Source: Verrucomicrobiota bacterium (GTDB lineage Bacteria > Verrucomicrobiota > Verrucomicrobiia > Limisphaerales > AV2). Taken from it: 6,118 nucleotides of DNA. Where the stretch lies: contig QHPA01000411.1 in the NCBI GenBank assembly GCA_003218935.1, forward strand, positions 1-6,118. Direction: 5' to 3'. Under the pieces are notes generated by a model that had not been told where the DNA came from, searched no databases, and saw only the letters and a list, made by a program, of their open reading frames with translations. Below, piece after piece: positions 5,206-6,118 of the stretch; within the stretch, counting starts at the first letter, position 1; every line of letters begins with the position of its first letter. A program made the position numbers and the translations under genes.

Positions 5206-6118
5206 CTGGCCAGGCTCTCGCCACGCTCGGTCAGGATGAGCACACGCTTTGCGTGTTTGATTCGCTTTCGTGGACAACGGCGCAAAAGAAAAACGCGAGC
5301 CAGTACGAACCGGGCCAGCGCCTGCGCTTCGTCCGCCAGACCAAACACTTCGACCGGGGTGACACCGTGGAAGTCGTGGCTTTTGTTGAAAACGGCTTGC
5401 GTGTCTGCCGTCCCGATGGAATCGAAATTGATTTCATCCCCAGCAGCGCCGCTGCGTCGTTCGATGTGGGTGTGGCTCGCGAGTTGCACGTCGCCGCTGG
5501 TGATTGGCTACTCTTGCGAGCCAACTACGGAAAAGAGTTCGTTAATGGTGAGCGCGTCCAGGTGCGGGAGATCCAACACGGCCGCGTTGCCCTGGTGGAT
5601 GGTCGCCAGCTCCCGGCCGAGTTCAATACCTTCACTCACGGCTACGCCGTCACCTCGCATTCGTCGCAAAGCAAGACCGTGGACGATGTGCTGCTGGTCG
5701 CCTCGTCGCGTTCGTTCGCCGCCGTCAACCGCGAGCAGTTTTATGTTTCCATTTCCCGTGGCCGGGAACGCTGCCACGTCTTCACCGATGACGCCGATCT
5801 ACTCGCCCGCCGCGTCACCGATTCGCACGAACGCAAGGCCGCCATCGAACTCCAGGCTCTGCGCGATGACCTGGCCAAACTCGGCTTCGTTCGGAAAGAA
5901 CGCCCGGTAGAAAAGTCCGTGTCGCCAGCGAAGGAAGATTTTCGGGCCGTGCGCTCGATGCGCGACAGGCACCTCATGCGGACAACCCGGCTCTCGCCCA
6001 TTCAACGGCTCGCCCAGGTCGCTGAACAAGTCCGCCGATGGATGGGCGAAGACCTCGAACCCAAAGAAGTTGTCGCCGAAAAAGTGAGCGAGAAGGTCAC
6101 GCCAAGCGAGTCCGTCAA
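5206..6118 (+). pseudogene. C-terminal helicase fragment of the MobF pseudogene, open at window edge
   Basis: The frame beginning near ALATLGQDEHTLCVFDSLSW has no stop from 5106 to the end. It contains TTAQKKNASQYEPGQRLRFV, a beta-barrel-like stretch (GDTVEVVAFVENGLRV), then helicase motif V as YAVTSHSSQSKTVDDVLLV (about 5643-5699) and motif VI QFYVSISRGRERC (about 5736-5774) with its arginine. The tail is charged and helical (SHERKAAIELQALRDDLAKL, VAEQVRRWMGEDLEPKEVVA). Motif V normally reads SQGKT; here Ser (AGC, 5670-5672) replaces Gly. The preceding helicase core with Walker B is deleted. No convincing ribosome binding site or start codon serves this fragment, so it is best read as remnant, although its long open frame shows the decay is recent or this part was spared. 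Confidence 0.82.

Larger units (their letters stand above)
4490..6118 (+). pseudogene. MobF-type (TrwC/TraI-like) conjugative relaxase-helicase, degraded
   Basis: The intact family nicks DNA at oriT through an N-terminal relaxase domain and unwinds it with a C-terminal RecD-like helicase during conjugation. Here consecutive pieces of one such protein appear in order but in different frames. (1) Relaxase part from FVHTTSRALDPQ, interrupted by TGA 4583-4585, running to RKLTN at 4819. (2) From about 4827, a segment with Walker A GLAGSGKST (5034-5060). (3) After one extra T in 5064-5066, LVELARVLRHEGFEPVF to about 5205 in the next frame. (4) A C-terminal piece open to the window edge. Missing are the N-terminal relaxase half with the catalytic tyrosine, roughly 100 residues near 4820 and the helicase Walker B to motif IV region near 5205. 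Deletion sizes are estimates from my memory of the family. With no intact domain left, it should not be functional. The 3' end lies outside the window. Confidence 0.88.

Noticed and set aside
1..6118. CRISPR array, rRNA or insertion-sequence transposase
   Set aside because: No regularly spaced repeats, no rRNA-like sequence and no DDE or HUH transposase motifs were seen; the HxH motif present belongs to the MobF relaxase.

Overview
The window looks like a stretch of soil- or sediment-type bacterial chromosome carrying the eroded remains of a mobile element. GC is moderately high, with coding-like third-position bias in the real genes. The C-terminal style of the tyrosine recombinase, the style of the MobF conjugation protein and the wording of the radical SAM protein remind me of Verrucomicrobiota (Pedosphaera/Limisphaerales-like). 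That assignment rests on recall of protein style, not on a search, and is only moderately secure.

Layout. Bases 1-590 hold no gene I can support: GC-rich sequence with short palindromes, possibly a dispersed repeat. Bases 622-664 hold two overlapping, mutually exclusive hairpins just upstream of an intact gene (703-2301) for a radical SAM protein with an N-terminal B12-binding-like domain. Next come a minus-strand tRNA-Thr(TGT)-like gene whose acceptor stem does not close (2365-2439), a plus-strand tyrosine recombinase (2532-3548) that has all its catalytic residues but seems to lack about 40 residues, and a second, perfectly folded minus-strand tRNA-Thr(TGT) (3694-3768). The recombinase is thus bracketed by two genes for the same isoacceptor in the same orientation.

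The right third is accessory debris. A minus-strand hypothetical gene (3858-4436) appears intact, with a Shine-Dalgarno sequence. It is preceded by what looks like the last 17 codons of an upstream operon partner (4444-4497). That remnant is cut off exactly where a plus-strand MobF (TrwC/TraI-type) relaxase-helicase pseudogene begins (4490 to the window end). The pseudogene lacks its N-terminus and carries a TGA in place of a Trp codon, two internal deletions with frame changes, and a one-base insertion directly after the Walker A motif. Its last fragment stays open to the right edge.

How the parts relate. The relaxase-helicase would once have processed and unwound DNA for conjugation, and the recombinase would have integrated an element near a tRNA-Thr gene. 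Together they suggest an integrative and conjugative or mobilizable element that has decayed in place. The radical SAM gene seems to be an unrelated neighbour. I see no convincing new defence or biosynthetic system. The features most worth checking are the tRNA-Thr/integrase/tRNA-Thr arrangement and the structured leader before the radical SAM gene.
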